NCBI RefSeq assembly: GCF_900142185.1
Contig: NZ_FQZZ01000002.1
Location: forward strand, 1-64,000
Length of the DNA stretch: 64,000 bases
Reading direction: 5' to 3'
Source of the DNA: Lutimaribacter pacificus
GTDB lineage: Bacteria; Pseudomonadota; Alphaproteobacteria; Rhodobacterales; Rhodobacteraceae
The position numbers and the translations under genes are program-made. Under the pieces are notes generated by a model that saw only the letters and a program-made list of their open reading frames with translations, was not told the DNA's origin and did not search any database. The first letter of the stretch is position 1. Every line of letters begins with the position of its first letter. Below are positions 1-9,171 of this stretch, piece after piece.

Positions 1-2
1 CG

Positions 3-137
3 AAATCCGAAAGGGCAAAAGTGGACGACTTTTACGCCGCCCGCGACAACACTATGCCGTCGCTACCGTGGCCGAGTATTGCTCCGCCGTTCACAGACGA
101 TGACGACGGGAAACGGCTGGCTTTCCTGCTGTCGTGA
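3..137 (+). CDS. C-terminal fragment of an unidentified protein
   Basis: An open frame enters from the left edge and runs 44 codons to a TGA. The visible tail is hydrophilic and ends in an acidic run (DDDDGK) followed by a short hydrophobic end (LAFLLS). The start lies outside the window and I do not recognise a family. Codon use is less GC-biased at third positions than in genes further right. It could be the end of a real gene or a chance open frame. Confidence 0.3.
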   Translation, partial: KSERAKVDDFYAARDNTMPSLPWPSIAPPFTDDDDGKRLAFLLS

Positions 138-461
138 AAATGGTTTCATCTACACGGATCACAGTAGCCGGGAATAACCCCTGCAGTCAATCAATTCACA
201 ACGTGATTTCATGTAGTTACGGGTGGAATGCCACCTCCTGAACCGGACGCCATGCAGAGCATATTCCGAGTCGTCCGCATCCCCCCTTTCGGGGGTGCGC
301 AGGTCAGGGGCAGGCCCCGCATCGCGGCAAGGTGGACACCCGCCGCCCATCCGGTCTCATCCTGCCAGATCCGGCCCGGCATCGCCTTGCAACCGGGCGG
401 CCCCGCCCCATGGCAATAGGGGCTTGCGCGTTCCCCGCCGACCGTTTACATCGGCGCGCGT
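138..461. other. Intergenic stretch upstream of tRNA-Thr, no convincing gene
   Basis: About 320 bases without a supportable gene. The short open frames here overlap one another and have no ribosome binding site. The only structure I see is an imperfect hairpin near 276-299, with CGCA plus a C-run on the left, TTTC in the loop, and a G-run plus TGCG on the right. There is no T-tract, so it is not a classic terminator. Confidence 0.5.
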
Positions 462-537
462 GCCGGTGTAGCTCAGCTGGTAGAGCACGTCATTCGTAAT
501 GATGGGGTCGTAGGTTCGAGTCCTATCACCGGCACCA
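462..537 (+). tRNA. tRNA-Thr (anticodon CGU)
   Basis: A complete cloverleaf can be folded. The acceptor arms GCCGGTG (462-468) and CACCGGC (527-533) pair fully. The D-arm is GCTC/GAGC. The anticodon stem CGTCA/TGATG encloses the loop TTCGTAA with anticodon CGT. The T-arm carries GTTCGAGTC, and CCA is encoded at 535-537. Length is 76 nt. tRNA 3' ends are common integration sites, and a gene block with lower GC begins downstream. Confidence 0.95.
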
Positions 538-915
538 GCTTTCCCTGATGGGTTTGAAATTCCCCGATAGCCCGGCGATTTCCCGAGACGCCAGACCGGT
601 GGCGCGCAAGGGTATGCCGGTTACGTGAAGGTTTCCTTCTTTTCTGAAACCGCCGGGGCACATGTCGCGCCGGACATGTCCATGCAGGAGCAGGCCGGCT
701 GAACCCGGGGCACCCCCCAAGAATGACGCTAATTCGCTCCGCTGCCGCTCGACGCAAGAACGGAATGTCGGCCGCGGCTATGATTCTGCGCCAGGAGGAC
801 TCGTGCATCCGGGACGAACGGTTGCGCGACTGTTCTGGGCATTCGACTGCCGTAACAATGTAGCCGCAGGGCGCATGGCAGGCGAACACGGGGTCGACAG
901 GAGGAGAAACCCATC
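538..915. other. Intergenic stretch between tRNA-Thr and dctP
   Basis: About 380 bases. The open frames crossing it lack ribosome binding sites and protein-like composition; one is simply the antisense of the tRNA. It should hold the promoter of the TRAP operon and contains an inverted repeat at 660-679. A strong AGGAGGAG ribosome binding site for dctP lies at the right end (899-906). No direct repeat of the tRNA 3' end was found in it by eye. Confidence 0.5.
660..679. promoter_or_regulatory. Inverted repeat, candidate operator upstream of TRAP operon
   Basis: ACATGTC, six spacer bases (GCGCCG), then GACATGT form a perfect 7-bp inverted repeat about 240 bases upstream of dctP. The size and symmetry fit a dimeric repressor site, such as GntR or LacI types. 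Which regulator would bind is unknown, and it is rather far from the start codon. Confidence 0.3.
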
Positions 916-2055
916 ATGACTATCTTCAAACGGATTATGCTGGCCGGTGGTTCAATCATTGCGCTTGCGGCACCGGCGGTGCAGGCCGACACCCTGAGCT
1001 ATGCAAGCGGCTGGCCCCCCAGTGCGAGGGTGACGCCTGTTTTCGAAAAATACGCGGACACGATCGAAGAGAGGACCAATGGCGACCTCTCGATGAAGAT
1101 ATATCCTCTGAGCCTGCTGAACTTTCTTGAGGCGAACGAAGGCGTCAAGAACGGGATCGCGGATCTGGCCACCATGCTGACGCCCTATTTCGCGGCCGAA
1201 TATCCCCGCATGAACATGCTGTCCGAGGCATCGTCGGTCATGGCGCTGGAAGGCAACGAGTCGTCGGTGCCGGCCATCGCCTATGCCGGGATGATGACGG
1301 AGCTGGTGATGCTCGATTGCCCGTCCTGCCAGGACGAGGTGAAGCGGCAGAACCAGGTCTCTCTGGGTGTTGCGATGACCCCGCCGTACCTGATGGCGTG
1401 CATGACCGAAATCACCTCGGCCGAGGAGCTGAAGGGCAAGCGGGTTCGTGCAGGCGGCGCATTCTGGTCGCGCTGGGTGGAGGCGATGGAGGCGGTGCCG
1501 GTTTCGCTGTCGATCAACGAAACCTTCGAGGCACTGGAGCAGGGCGTTCTGGATTGTTCGCTCGGCACCGCGCCCGACCTGGACAATTTCAGCCTGAACG
1601 AAGTCGTCAAGCATGTCTATCTCGGCGCGCCGAGCGGCATGTTCCCGTTCCCGACGAACATGAACCTCAACCGCTGGCAGGGGCTGAGCGAGGAACAGCG
1701 CGCGGTGATGCTGGATGCGAGCGCGGAGCTGATCGCCGGCCTGGCATGGGAATATCACCTGACCGGGCAGCAGGCGCTGGAGGATGTCGTTTCCGGCGGG
1801 AACGAGCTGACCGAGGTGTCGGACGATCTGCGCGCCAAGAGCCGGGCGTTCCTGCAAAGCGATCTCGACGCGCTGGCCGGCGCCTACAAGGCGAATTTCG
1901 GGATGGAAGGCGGCGATGAGCTTGTGCAGAAGATCTCGGCGCTTGCCCCCCGCTGGATCGAACTGGTCGAAGACGTGAACGGCCCCGATGAACTGGCCGA
2001 GATCCTCAAGCGCGAGATCTTCTCCAAAGTGGATGCAAAGACTTACGGAATGTAA
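916..2055 (+). CDS. dctP: TRAP transporter solute-binding protein, DctP family
   Basis: Periplasmic protein that captures a carboxylate-type ligand and delivers it to the DctQM membrane pair. The 379-residue product has a clear Sec signal peptide (about residues 1-24, ending PAVQA before DTLSY), and its length is normal for the family. The start is fixed by AGGAGGAG ten bases upstream. A CxxC pair at C135 and C138 may form a disulfide. It is the first gene of a dctPQM operon that leads into CoA-transferase and oxidoreductase genes, so the ligand is probably an organic acid degraded by this cluster. The ligand cannot be read from the sequence. Confidence 0.9.
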   Translation: MTIFKRIMLAGGSIIALAAPAVQADTLSYASGWPPSARVTPVFEKYADTIEERTNGDLSMKIYPLSLLNFLEANEGVKNGIADLATMLTPYFAAEYPRMNMLSEASSVMALEGNESSVPAIAYAGMMTELVMLDCPSCQDEVKRQNQVSLGVAMTPPYLMACMTEITSAEELKGKRVRAGGAFWSRWVEAMEAVPVSLSINETFEALEQGVLDCSLGTAPDLDNFSLNEVVKHVYLGAPSGMFPFPTNMNLNRWQGLSEEQRAVMLDASAELIAGLAWEYHLTGQQALEDVVSGGNELTEVSDDLRAKSRAFLQSDLDALAGAYKANFGMEGGDELVQKISALAPRWIELVEDVNGPDELAEILKREIFSKVDAKTYGM

Positions 2056-2063
2056 GTTCCGGC

Positions 2064-2092
2064 GGCGCGTGGCGTTTCGGACGCCGCGCGCC
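2064..2092 (+). promoter_or_regulatory. Strong stem-loop between dctP and dctQ
   Basis: GGCGCGTGGCGT and ACGCCGCGCGCC pair over 12 bp with one G-U wobble around a TTCGG loop. It starts nine bases after the dctP stop. No T-tract follows, so it looks like an mRNA-stabilising or partial-termination structure that would raise binding-protein expression over the membrane subunits. Similar hairpins follow the other two binding-protein genes in this window. Confidence 0.65.
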
Positions 2093-2134
2093 TGTCTTTC
2101 GCTGAATGTCTTTTCACCGGCACGAGTGAACCTG

Positions 2135-2671
2135 ATGAAATTTCTTGCCAACGGTTTGACCTTACTGGAAAAACTGGCCTCCTTCGCCGGCATGGCCTGC
2201 GTGGTGCTGATGATGATCCACGTCACCGCCGATGTCGCCGGACGTTCCTTTTTCGGGCACCCGGTTCCCGGAACGATTACCGTGGTTTCGAGCTTTTACA
2301 TGGTCGCGCTCAGCTTCATACCCCTGGCCGTGGCCGAAAGGCTGAACGCGCATATCTCGGTCGATATCATCTTCGAAAGATTGCCCGCCTGGATGAAGCG
2401 CGCCCTCGTGTCGCTGAACTATCTTTTCGTCACGACCGTCCTGGCCTTTGCGACCGTCCGCACCTGGCAGGTGGCCGTCGACAAGACGAATATCGGCGCA
2501 GCCATACAGCAGGGAACCGCCATGGTTCCCGTCTGGCAAAGCTACTGGCTTCTCCCCGTCGGTCTGGGGCTGATGGCGCTGCTCTGCGTGACGAAACTCG
2601 GGCTGAGTCTGGTGAACCCCGACGCGCTGCTGGACGAGCAGGGCCCGAAAACGGAGAACATCTATGAGTGA
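2135..2671 (+). CDS. dctQ: TRAP transporter small membrane subunit, DctQ family
   Basis: 178-residue integral membrane protein with four predicted transmembrane segments (about residues 12-33, 48-68, 87-110 and 130-155), normal for DctQ. It pairs with DctM to form the sodium-coupled permease. I chose the ATG at 2135 because the open frame upstream of it runs through the dctP 3' end and the stem-loop; the ribosome binding site is weak (GAGTGAA). Its end overlaps the start of dctM by eight bases, consistent with translational coupling. Confidence 0.85.
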   Translation: MKFLANGLTLLEKLASFAGMACVVLMMIHVTADVAGRSFFGHPVPGTITVVSSFYMVALSFIPLAVAERLNAHISVDIIFERLPAWMKRALVSLNYLFVTTVLAFATVRTWQVAVDKTNIGAAIQQGTAMVPVWQSYWLLPVGLGLMALLCVTKLGLSLVNPDALLDEQGPKTENIYE

Positions 2672-3971
2672 TGTTGCGATCGGGCTGAGCGGGCTCGGCA
2701 TTCTTTTCGTGCTTATCGCACTGCGTTTTCACATCGGATTCGTGCTGATCGGCGTGTCTTTCTTCGGCCTGTGGCTTTTGCGGGGCTGGGGCCTGGCGTG
2801 GGGATCTCTTGGCCTCATTCCGTATCAGTTCACGGCGAACTGGGTGCTCAGTTCGATCCCGATGTTCCTGTTTCTCGGCTATATCAGCTACTATACCAAC
2901 CTGACGGCCGGGCTGTTCAGCGCCGCGCGGGTCTGGACCTCGGCCCTGCCCGGCGGGCTGGCGATCGCCTCGATCTTCGGATCGGCGGGGTTCGCGGCGG
3001 TTTCGGGATCGTCGCTGGCCTGTTCGGCGGCCATGGGGCGGATCGCCGTCCCGGAAATGATCAAGCACAAGTATCACCCGGAACTGGCGACCGGGACGGT
3101 CGCCGTGGCGGGCACGATCGGTGCGCTGATCCCGCCCTCGATCATCCTTATCCTCTATGGGGTGATCGCGCAGGTCTCGGTGTCCGATCTGTTCCTTGGC
3201 GGAACCGCGGTCGGTATCATGACCATGGTCGGCTATGTTCTGGTGGTGTTCCTGCGGGTCAAGCTGAACCCTTCGCTTGCGCCGATGAGGGACGAGACGA
3301 TGACCTTCGCCGAGCGAGTGTACCACCTCAAGGACACCTGGCCGATCCTGCTGGTCATGCTGGGCATCTTCGGCGGCCTTTTCGGCGGGATCTTCACGCC
3401 GACCGAGGCGGGGGCGGTGGGGGCATCGCTTGCCTGCCTGATCGCCCTGCTGCGCGGTGACATGACGCTCGAGCGGTTCAGCGACGCGGCCCGCGACACG
3501 ATGACGGCGACCGGCTCGCTTATCATCATCGCGGTAGGGGCAAGCCTGCTGACCCGGTTCCTGGTGCTTTCCGGCGCGGGCGACTACCTGTCCGAAGCGA
3601 TCATCGCCTTCGGCGCCAATCCCGTTTTGCTGATGGCCTGCGTGATCCTGGTCTATCTCGTCCTGGGCATGTTCCTGGAGCCCATCGGGTCGATGTTGCT
3701 GACGCTTCCCATCATCCTGCCGGTCATCGACGACGCGGGGTGGAGCCTGCTGTGGTTCGGCGTCGTGCTGACCAAGCTGCTGGAAATCGGGATGATCACG
3801 CCCCCGGTCGGCATGAACGTGTTTGTCATCAAGGGGGTTGTCGGAAAACTCGTATCCGTCGGCGCGATCTTCCGGGGTGTGGCGTGGTTCATCGTGTTCG
3901 ACCTTCTGCTGGTCGTGCTGATCTCGATCTTCCCGGGAATGGTCGAGTTTCTGCCTGCCTTGCTGAAATGA
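2664..3971 (+). CDS. dctM: TRAP transporter large permease subunit, DctM family
   Basis: 435-residue hydrophobic protein with about a dozen membrane segments and the family signature around GALIPPS in the middle of the chain. It forms the transport channel and carries out ion-coupled uptake of the ligand supplied by DctP. Length and topology are standard. It overlaps dctQ at the 5' end. The 91 bases to the next gene contain no terminator, so the operon may continue into the CoA-transferase genes. Confidence 0.9.
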   Translation: MSDVAIGLSGLGILFVLIALRFHIGFVLIGVSFFGLWLLRGWGLAWGSLGLIPYQFTANWVLSSIPMFLFLGYISYYTNLTAGLFSAARVWTSALPGGLAIASIFGSAGFAAVSGSSLACSAAMGRIAVPEMIKHKYHPELATGTVAVAGTIGALIPPSIILILYGVIAQVSVSDLFLGGTAVGIMTMVGYVLVVFLRVKLNPSLAPMRDETMTFAERVYHLKDTWPILLVMLGIFGGLFGGIFTPTEAGAVGASLACLIALLRGDMTLERFSDAARDTMTATGSLIIIAVGASLLTRFLVLSGAGDYLSEAIIAFGANPVLLMACVILVYLVLGMFLEPIGSMLLTLPIILPVIDDAGWSLLWFGVVLTKLLEIGMITPPVGMNVFVIKGVVGKLVSVGAIFRGVAWFIVFDLLLVVLISIFPGMVEFLPALLK

Positions 3972-4062
3972 GGTAAGCCGGGAAATCCCTGCCGCGACAC
4001 CGTGTCTTGACGGCATGTTATGGCGCGCCCCGGCTATGCGCCCGATGCGAGAGGAGATGAGG

Positions 4063-4770
4063 ATGGACAAGACCACTGCGACGCTTGCCGATGCGGTTGC
4101 CGGGATTCATGACGGGGCGACCGTCATGATCGGCGGCTTCGGCGGATCGGGTGCTCCGATAGAGCTGATCCACGCGCTGATCGACAAGGGCCCCAGGGGG
4201 CTGACGGTGATCAACAACAATGCCGGGAACGGGCATGTCGGCATCGCTGCGATGATCGAGCAGGGACTGGTGGCCAAAATGATCTGTTCGTTCCCGCGCT
4301 CACCGGAAACGGTGGCCTTCAACGAGGCATATATGGCCGGGCGGGTCGAGCTGGAACTGGTGCCGCAGGGCACGCTGGCCGAGCGTATCCGCGCCGCCGG
4401 GGCCGGTATTCCTGCATTCTATACCGCGGCCAGCTATGGCACCGAACTGGCCGAGGGCAAATCCACCGAGGAATTCGATGGCAAGCATTACGTGCGTGAA
4501 CGCTGGCTCAAGGCCGATTTCGCGCTGATCAAGGCCCATACCGGCGACCGTCACGGCAACCTGACCTACCGGATGGCGGGGCGCAACTTTAACCCGGTGA
4601 TGGCGATGGCGGCGACCCGCACGATCGCGCAGGTGTCGCGGCTTGTCGCGCCGGGCGGGATCGACCCCGAACATGTCGTCACCCCCGGTATCTTCGTGAA
4701 TGCCGTGGTCGAGGTGCCCGACCCGGTGCAGGAGGAAATACTTATCCGTGAAGGAGCCGTCTATCCATGA
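4063..4770 (+). CDS. pcaI: 3-oxoacid CoA-transferase subunit A (PcaI-like)
   Basis: 235-residue alpha subunit of a CoA-transferase that moves CoA from succinyl-CoA to a 3-oxoacid, classically 3-oxoadipate. Recognised features are the N-terminal IGGFGGSG glycine-rich loop, INNNAGNG, the VPQGTLAER segment and FALIKAHTGDRHGNLTYR, as in PcaI. The ATG at 4063 is preferred over an in-frame ATG 48 bases upstream because GAGGAGATGAGG lies directly in front of it. It overlaps pcaJ by four bases (ATGA). A ScoA-type acetoacetate role cannot be ruled out. Confidence 0.82.
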   Translation: MDKTTATLADAVAGIHDGATVMIGGFGGSGAPIELIHALIDKGPRGLTVINNNAGNGHVGIAAMIEQGLVAKMICSFPRSPETVAFNEAYMAGRVELELVPQGTLAERIRAAGAGIPAFYTAASYGTELAEGKSTEEFDGKHYVRERWLKADFALIKAHTGDRHGNLTYRMAGRNFNPVMAMAATRTIAQVSRLVAPGGIDPEHVVTPGIFVNAVVEVPDPVQEEILIREGAVYP

Positions 4771-5453
4771 CCCTCGCACTCGACACGATCAAGCTGAGCA
4801 ATGCCCAGATCGCCTGGCGCGCGGCGCAGGACATCGAGGATGGCGCCTATGTCAACCTCGGCATCGGTTTCCCCGAGATGGTGGCGCAATATACCGTCGC
4901 GGGGCGTGTTCCGGTCTTTCACACCGAAAACGGCGTGCTGGGTTTCGGCCCGACCCCGGCCCCCGGGGACGAGGACTGGGACCTGATCAACGCGGGCAAG
5001 AAGGCGATCACGCTGAAACCGGGCGCCGCGTTCTTTCACCACGCGGACAGCTTTGCGATGGTGCGCGGCGGGCATCTCGACCTTGCGGTTCTGGGCGCCT
5101 ACCAGGTTGCGCAGAACGGCGATCTGGCGAACTGGTCCACCGGCAAGGGCGCGATCCCGGCGGTCGGCGGGGCGATGGACCTTGTGCAAAGCGCAAAGCG
5201 CGTGGCGGTCGTCACCGATCACGTCACCAAGAAAGGTGAGCCCAAGCTGGTCAATCGCTGCACCATGCCGCTGACGGGCGTATCCTGCGTGACCCGTGTC
5301 TATACCTCGCTTGCCGTGGTGGATATCGCGGACGGTCATTTCGTTCTGCGCGAAAAGCTTTCGGCCATTTCCTTCGATGACCTGCAGGCGGTGACCGGCG
5401 CCGAGCTGAAGACCGAGGGCGCCATAGGCGACCTGGTCGTTCCCGCGGCCTGA
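4767..5453 (+). CDS. pcaJ: 3-oxoacid CoA-transferase subunit B (PcaJ-like)
   Basis: 228-residue beta subunit that forms the catalytic dimer with the preceding protein. The catalytic glutamate that becomes the CoA thioester is E54 in HTENGVLGFGP. Length is normal. Translation is coupled to pcaI through an ATGA overlap. In the window it is the step that would release or activate a 3-oxoacid at the end of the neighbouring beta-oxidation-like route. The true acyl acceptor is inferred, since PcaJ and ScoB are close relatives. Confidence 0.82.
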   Translation: MTLALDTIKLSNAQIAWRAAQDIEDGAYVNLGIGFPEMVAQYTVAGRVPVFHTENGVLGFGPTPAPGDEDWDLINAGKKAITLKPGAAFFHHADSFAMVRGGHLDLAVLGAYQVAQNGDLANWSTGKGAIPAVGGAMDLVQSAKRVAVVTDHVTKKGEPKLVNRCTMPLTGVSCVTRVYTSLAVVDIADGHFVLREKLSAISFDDLQAVTGAELKTEGAIGDLVVPAA

Positions 5454-5602
5454 ACCGGCCGGGTGGGGCGCAGGGCGTTCATCATCCGACGATGTTCCTT
5501 GCAGGCCAGCGGCTGCCGCCGGGCTTTGTCGCGCAGGCGACAGACCGGCGGGTGAACCGCCGCTATGGAATGCACAAGCCTAACTGCACGGGAGGACTCG
5601 AT

Positions 5603-8600
5603 ATGAACAAGCACGCCACGGCGTCTTCGTGGAAGACGGATGTGACCCTCTCGGACAAGTTCGTGAAACGGGACGGGCGAATCCTGATCTCGGGTGTGCA
5701 GGCGCTTGTCCGCCTGATGATCCTGCAGGCCGAACGCGACCGGCTGGCCGGCCTGCGGACCGGGGGCTTCGTCAGCGGCTATCGTGGATCGCCGCTCGGC
5801 ACGCTGGATTCGGCCTTCGAACGCGCCGGCGGGTTGCCGCAGGAGGCCGGGATCGTCGTGAAACCGGCGGTCAACGAGGATCTGGCCGCGACCGCTGTCG
5901 CCGGCTCGCAGCAGCTCGAACGGTCGCCGGGGGCAAAGGTGGATGGCGTCTTTGCGCTGTGGTACGGCAAGGGGCCGGGGCTGGATCGGGCGGCCGATGC
6001 CGTCCGGCACGGCAACTATCAGGGATCTTCCGCGCATGGCGGTGTCGTGCTGGCGGTGGGGGACGACCATGTTGCGAAATCCTCCAGCATCATTTGCTAC
6101 AGCGACGAGACGGTCGCCAGCCTTCAGGTGCCGCTGCTTTACCCGTCGGACCCCTATGAAACCGTTGTTTACGGTATGCACGGCTTTGCCATGTCGCGGC
6201 ACACGGGATCGTGGGCGGCGCTCAAGATCGCCACCGAAGTGGCGGATTCCACCCGCTCGGTTCCTGCGAACGAGCTTGAGACCCCGATCGTTCTGCCGGA
6301 TATCGGAAAACCGGCGACCGGGCTGCACAACCACTGGCCGGAAACGCCGGGGGATCAGGAAATCAAGCAGCAGACCTACCGGCTGCCGGCGGTCCATACC
6401 TATGTCCGCGCGAACGACCTGGACCGGATCGTGATCAAGGGCGACAAGGCCCGGATCGGTATCATGGCCGCGGGCAAGTCGTGGCTGGACCTGCGCGAGG
6501 GGCTGCGGCTTCTCGGTCTCGATGACGCCGATCTCGAACGGCTCGGCATCGCCCTTTACAAGCCGGCGATGATCTGGCCGCTGGAACCCCGGCGCCTGGC
6601 CGAATTCGCCGAGGGCCTTGAAACGCTGGTAGTTGTCGAGGAAAAGGCGCCTTTCGTCGAGGCACAGGTGAAGTCGATCCTGTATGGCATTGCCGACGCA
6701 CCGCAGGTGTTCGGCAAGGAAGGCGAGGCGGGGCGCGTCCTGTTTCCCAAGACCGGCGACCTGACGCCGGAATACATCGCGGCCGAGCTAGGCGCGATCC
6801 TGGCGCGGGCAACCCACGACAACGCGCTTGGCGCCACTGTCGAGGAACGGCACAAGGATTTGCAGACGCTGATGGCATTCGCCCTGCCGCCGGTCGTGCG
6901 CAAGCCGTTCTTTTGCTCGGGCTGCCCGCATAACCGCTCGACCACGACCCTGCCCGACGGAAGCCGCGCGCTGGCGGGGATCGGCTGTCACGGTCTGGCG
7001 GCCTATAACCAGCCCGGCACGGAAACCTTCGCGCAGATGGGCGGTGAGGGCGTGCACTGGATGGGCCTGTCGCCCTTCACCGAAGAGCCCCATGTTTTCG
7101 TGAACATGGGCGACGGGACCTATTTCCATTCCGGGCTTCTGGCGATCCGTCAGGCGGTCGCGGCAAAGCTGAACGTCACTTACAAACTGCTTTACAACAG
7201 CGCCGTGGCGATGACCGGCGGGCAGCATGTCGACGGAGAGCTTTCGGTGGCCCAGGTGATCGACCAGGTGCGCGCCGAAGGGGTGGACACTATCGTTGTC
7301 TGCACCGACGATCCAGAGCGGTATCCGGCGCGCAGCGATGTCGGCGCAAAGGCGGACCGGATCGCGCATCGGGACGATCTGAACAAGGTTCAGGACGAGC
7401 TGCGCGCGAAACCCGGAGTAAGCGTGATCGTCTACGAGCAGATGTGCGCGACCGAAAAGCGCCGCCTGCGCAAGCGCGGCAAGCTGCCCGATCCCACCAC
7501 GCGGGTGATGATCAACGAACGTGTGTGCGAGGATTGCGGCGATTGCTCGGCCGCCTCGAACTGCCTGTCGGTCGAGCCGGTGGAGTCGGAATTCGAGACG
7601 AAACGGCGCATCAACCAGTCGTCCTGCAACAAGGATTACAGTTGTCTCAACGGGTTCTGCCCCAGCTTCGTGACGGTCGAAGGCGCAACTATCCGCAAGC
7701 CCGTGCTTGTCGCCCCGCAGGATGATGCGGACCTGCCGCTTCCGGTCGGGGATGGGGTGGCGCCCGGTCGCCAGCGGGTTCTCGTGGCGGGGATCGGCGG
7801 AACCGGGGTGGTTACGACCACCGCCCTGTTGTCGATGGCGGCGCATATGTCCGGCCGGGATACGGCGGTGCTCGACCAGGTGGGCATGGCGCAAAAGGGC
7901 GGGGCAGTGACCAGCCACGTCCATATCTCGGACGGTGTGCCGATCAACGCCCTGCGCATTCCGGTCGGGACGGCCGATACCGTCATCGTCTGCGACGAGG
8001 TTGTGGGTAATGCCCGCGATGTGATTTCTGCAGTCGATCCAAGCCAAAGCTACGTGGTGGCAAATGCCGATGTGGCCATTACCGGGGATTTCACCCGGAA
8101 CAGATCGGCACGCCCGGATGCCAGCCTGCTGGCCCGGCGGCTGGAAAAACGGGCGGGTGAAGGGCGTTTCGCTGCCTATCCGTTCACGCGCCTTGCCGAA
8201 AGGTTGTTCGGCGATGCCATCGCCTCGAACCTGATGATGGTGGGGTTTGCCTATCAGAAAGGGTGGCTGCACCTGGACAAGGCTGCGTTCGACGGGGCCA
8301 TCGCGCTCAACGGGGCAGGTGTGGCGCTGAACCGGCAGGCGTTTGCTTGGGGCCGTCAACTGGCGCTGGACCCAAAGGCGGTGTTCAAGGCGGCGGATCT
8401 TCTGGAAAAGGCCCCCGAGACACTGGACGAGCGTATCGCGCGGCGTGCGAAATTCCTGTCCGAATACCAGGATCAGGCCTATGCCGACAGATACCTTGCC
8501 CGGATCGCGCGGCTGCGAGAGGCCGAGGCGCGTGTTTCCCCCGCCACGGCTGTCACCGAGGCGGCTACGCAGGCGCTGTTCCGGCTGATGTCCTACAAGG

Positions 8601-9118
8601 ACGAATACGAGGTTGCGCGCCTTTACACTGACGGGGCCTTTGCGCAGTCTCTGTCCGAGCAGTTCGAAGGACCAGCCCGGTTGTCGTTCCACCTTGCCCC
8701 GCCCATCCTCGGCCGGCGGGACAAGCAGACGGGGCACCTGAAAAAGCGGAAATTCGGCCCGTGGGTTCTGCCGCTGTTCAGGACTATGAGCAGGTTCAAG
8801 GGGCTGCGCGGAACGCGCCTCGATCCGTTCGGATACACGGCGGAACGGCGCATGGAGCGGGCGCTTGTCACCGAGTTCGAGGCGATCCTCGACCGGATCG
8901 CGGCTGAGCTGACGGCCGGGAACCTGGGTGCAGCGGCGGAACTGGCTGCAATGCCGCTGTCAGTGCGTGGCTATGGCCACGTCAAGGAACGTGCCGTCAC
9001 GCAATACCGGGCCGCGCTGGCAGGGAAACTGCGGGATTTCGCCGACAGTCCGCCCGCTGGCGGCAATGCCCCGTCCGCCCCGGCAAGTGCGATGGCCGCC
9101 CCCGCCGGACAGAATTGA
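5603..9118 (+). CDS. Fused indolepyruvate-type 2-oxoacid:ferredoxin oxidoreductase
   Basis: 1171-residue single-chain enzyme for oxidative decarboxylation of a 2-oxoacid to an acyl-CoA with transfer of electrons to ferredoxin. Order of domains: N-terminal pyruvate-oxidoreductase-like domain, thiamine-diphosphate region with CSGCPHNRS (C438) and NMGDGTYFHSG, iron-sulfur region with C642, C645, C648 and C654, gamma domain starting VAGIGGTGVV near 728, then a long C-terminal domain of the DUF6537 kind. Start ATG 5603 follows GGGAGGA. It corresponds to IorA plus IorB in one polypeptide; separate iorA and iorB occur at 24-28 kb. The substrate is not evident. Confidence 0.85.
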   Translation: MNKHATASSWKTDVTLSDKFVKRDGRILISGVQALVRLMILQAERDRLAGLRTGGFVSGYRGSPLGTLDSAFERAGGLPQEAGIVVKPAVNEDLAATAVAGSQQLERSPGAKVDGVFALWYGKGPGLDRAADAVRHGNYQGSSAHGGVVLAVGDDHVAKSSSIICYSDETVASLQVPLLYPSDPYETVVYGMHGFAMSRHTGSWAALKIATEVADSTRSVPANELETPIVLPDIGKPATGLHNHWPETPGDQEIKQQTYRLPAVHTYVRANDLDRIVIKGDKARIGIMAAGKSWLDLREGLRLLGLDDADLERLGIALYKPAMIWPLEPRRLAEFAEGLETLVVVEEKAPFVEAQVKSILYGIADAPQVFGKEGEAGRVLFPKTGDLTPEYIAAELGAILARATHDNALGATVEERHKDLQTLMAFALPPVVRKPFFCSGCPHNRSTTTLPDGSRALAGIGCHGLAAYNQPGTETFAQMGGEGVHWMGLSPFTEEPHVFVNMGDGTYFHSGLLAIRQAVAAKLNVTYKLLYNSAVAMTGGQHVDGELSVAQVIDQVRAEGVDTIVVCTDDPERYPARSDVGAKADRIAHRDDLNKVQDELRAKPGVSVIVYEQMCATEKRRLRKRGKLPDPTTRVMINERVCEDCGDCSAASNCLSVEPVESEFETKRRINQSSCNKDYSCLNGFCPSFVTVEGATIRKPVLVAPQDDADLPLPVGDGVAPGRQRVLVAGIGGTGVVTTTALLSMAAHMSGRDTAVLDQVGMAQKGGAVTSHVHISDGVPINALRIPVGTADTVIVCDEVVGNARDVISAVDPSQSYVVANADVAITGDFTRNRSARPDASLLARRLEKRAGEGRFAAYPFTRLAERLFGDAIASNLMMVGFAYQKGWLHLDKAAFDGAIALNGAGVALNRQAFAWGRQLALDPKAVFKAADLLEKAPETLDERIARRAKFLSEYQDQAYADRYLARIARLREAEARVSPATAVTEAATQALFRLMSYKDEYEVARLYTDGAFAQSLSEQFEGPARLSFHLAPPILGRRDKQTGHLKKRKFGPWVLPLFRTMSRFKGLRGTRLDPFGYTAERRMERALVTEFEAILDRIAAELTAGNLGAAAELAAMPLSVRGYGHVKERAVTQYRAALAGKLRDFADSPPAGGNAPSAPASAMAAPAGQN

Positions 9119-9171
9119 GGCAAGCGCCGGAGGATATCCGGTTACGGCCTGCCGTCAGTGGGGACCGGAGC

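Noticed and set aside
473-889. Minus-strand ORF ending in a GLEPTTPSLRMTCSTS-like tail
   Set aside because: It is the antisense of the tRNA-Thr gene; this tail is a known artefact of translating tRNA genes.
662-919. 85-codon ORF running into the dctP start
   Set aside because: No ribosome binding site, Arg/Pro/Gly-rich composition and no family; dctP itself has a strong site in this place.
2430-4076. 548-codon open frame on the minus strand
   Set aside because: Antisense to dctQM; composition is an Arg/Asp/Gln-rich shadow.
5492-5602. N-terminal extension of the fused oxidoreductase
   Set aside because: No ribosome binding site at 5492; GGGAGGA directly before 5603 and the usual protein length support the later start.
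9119-9171. CCGGA-GGATA-TCCGG hairpin after the fused oxidoreductase as a terminator
   Set aside because: Only a 5-bp stem and no T-tract.
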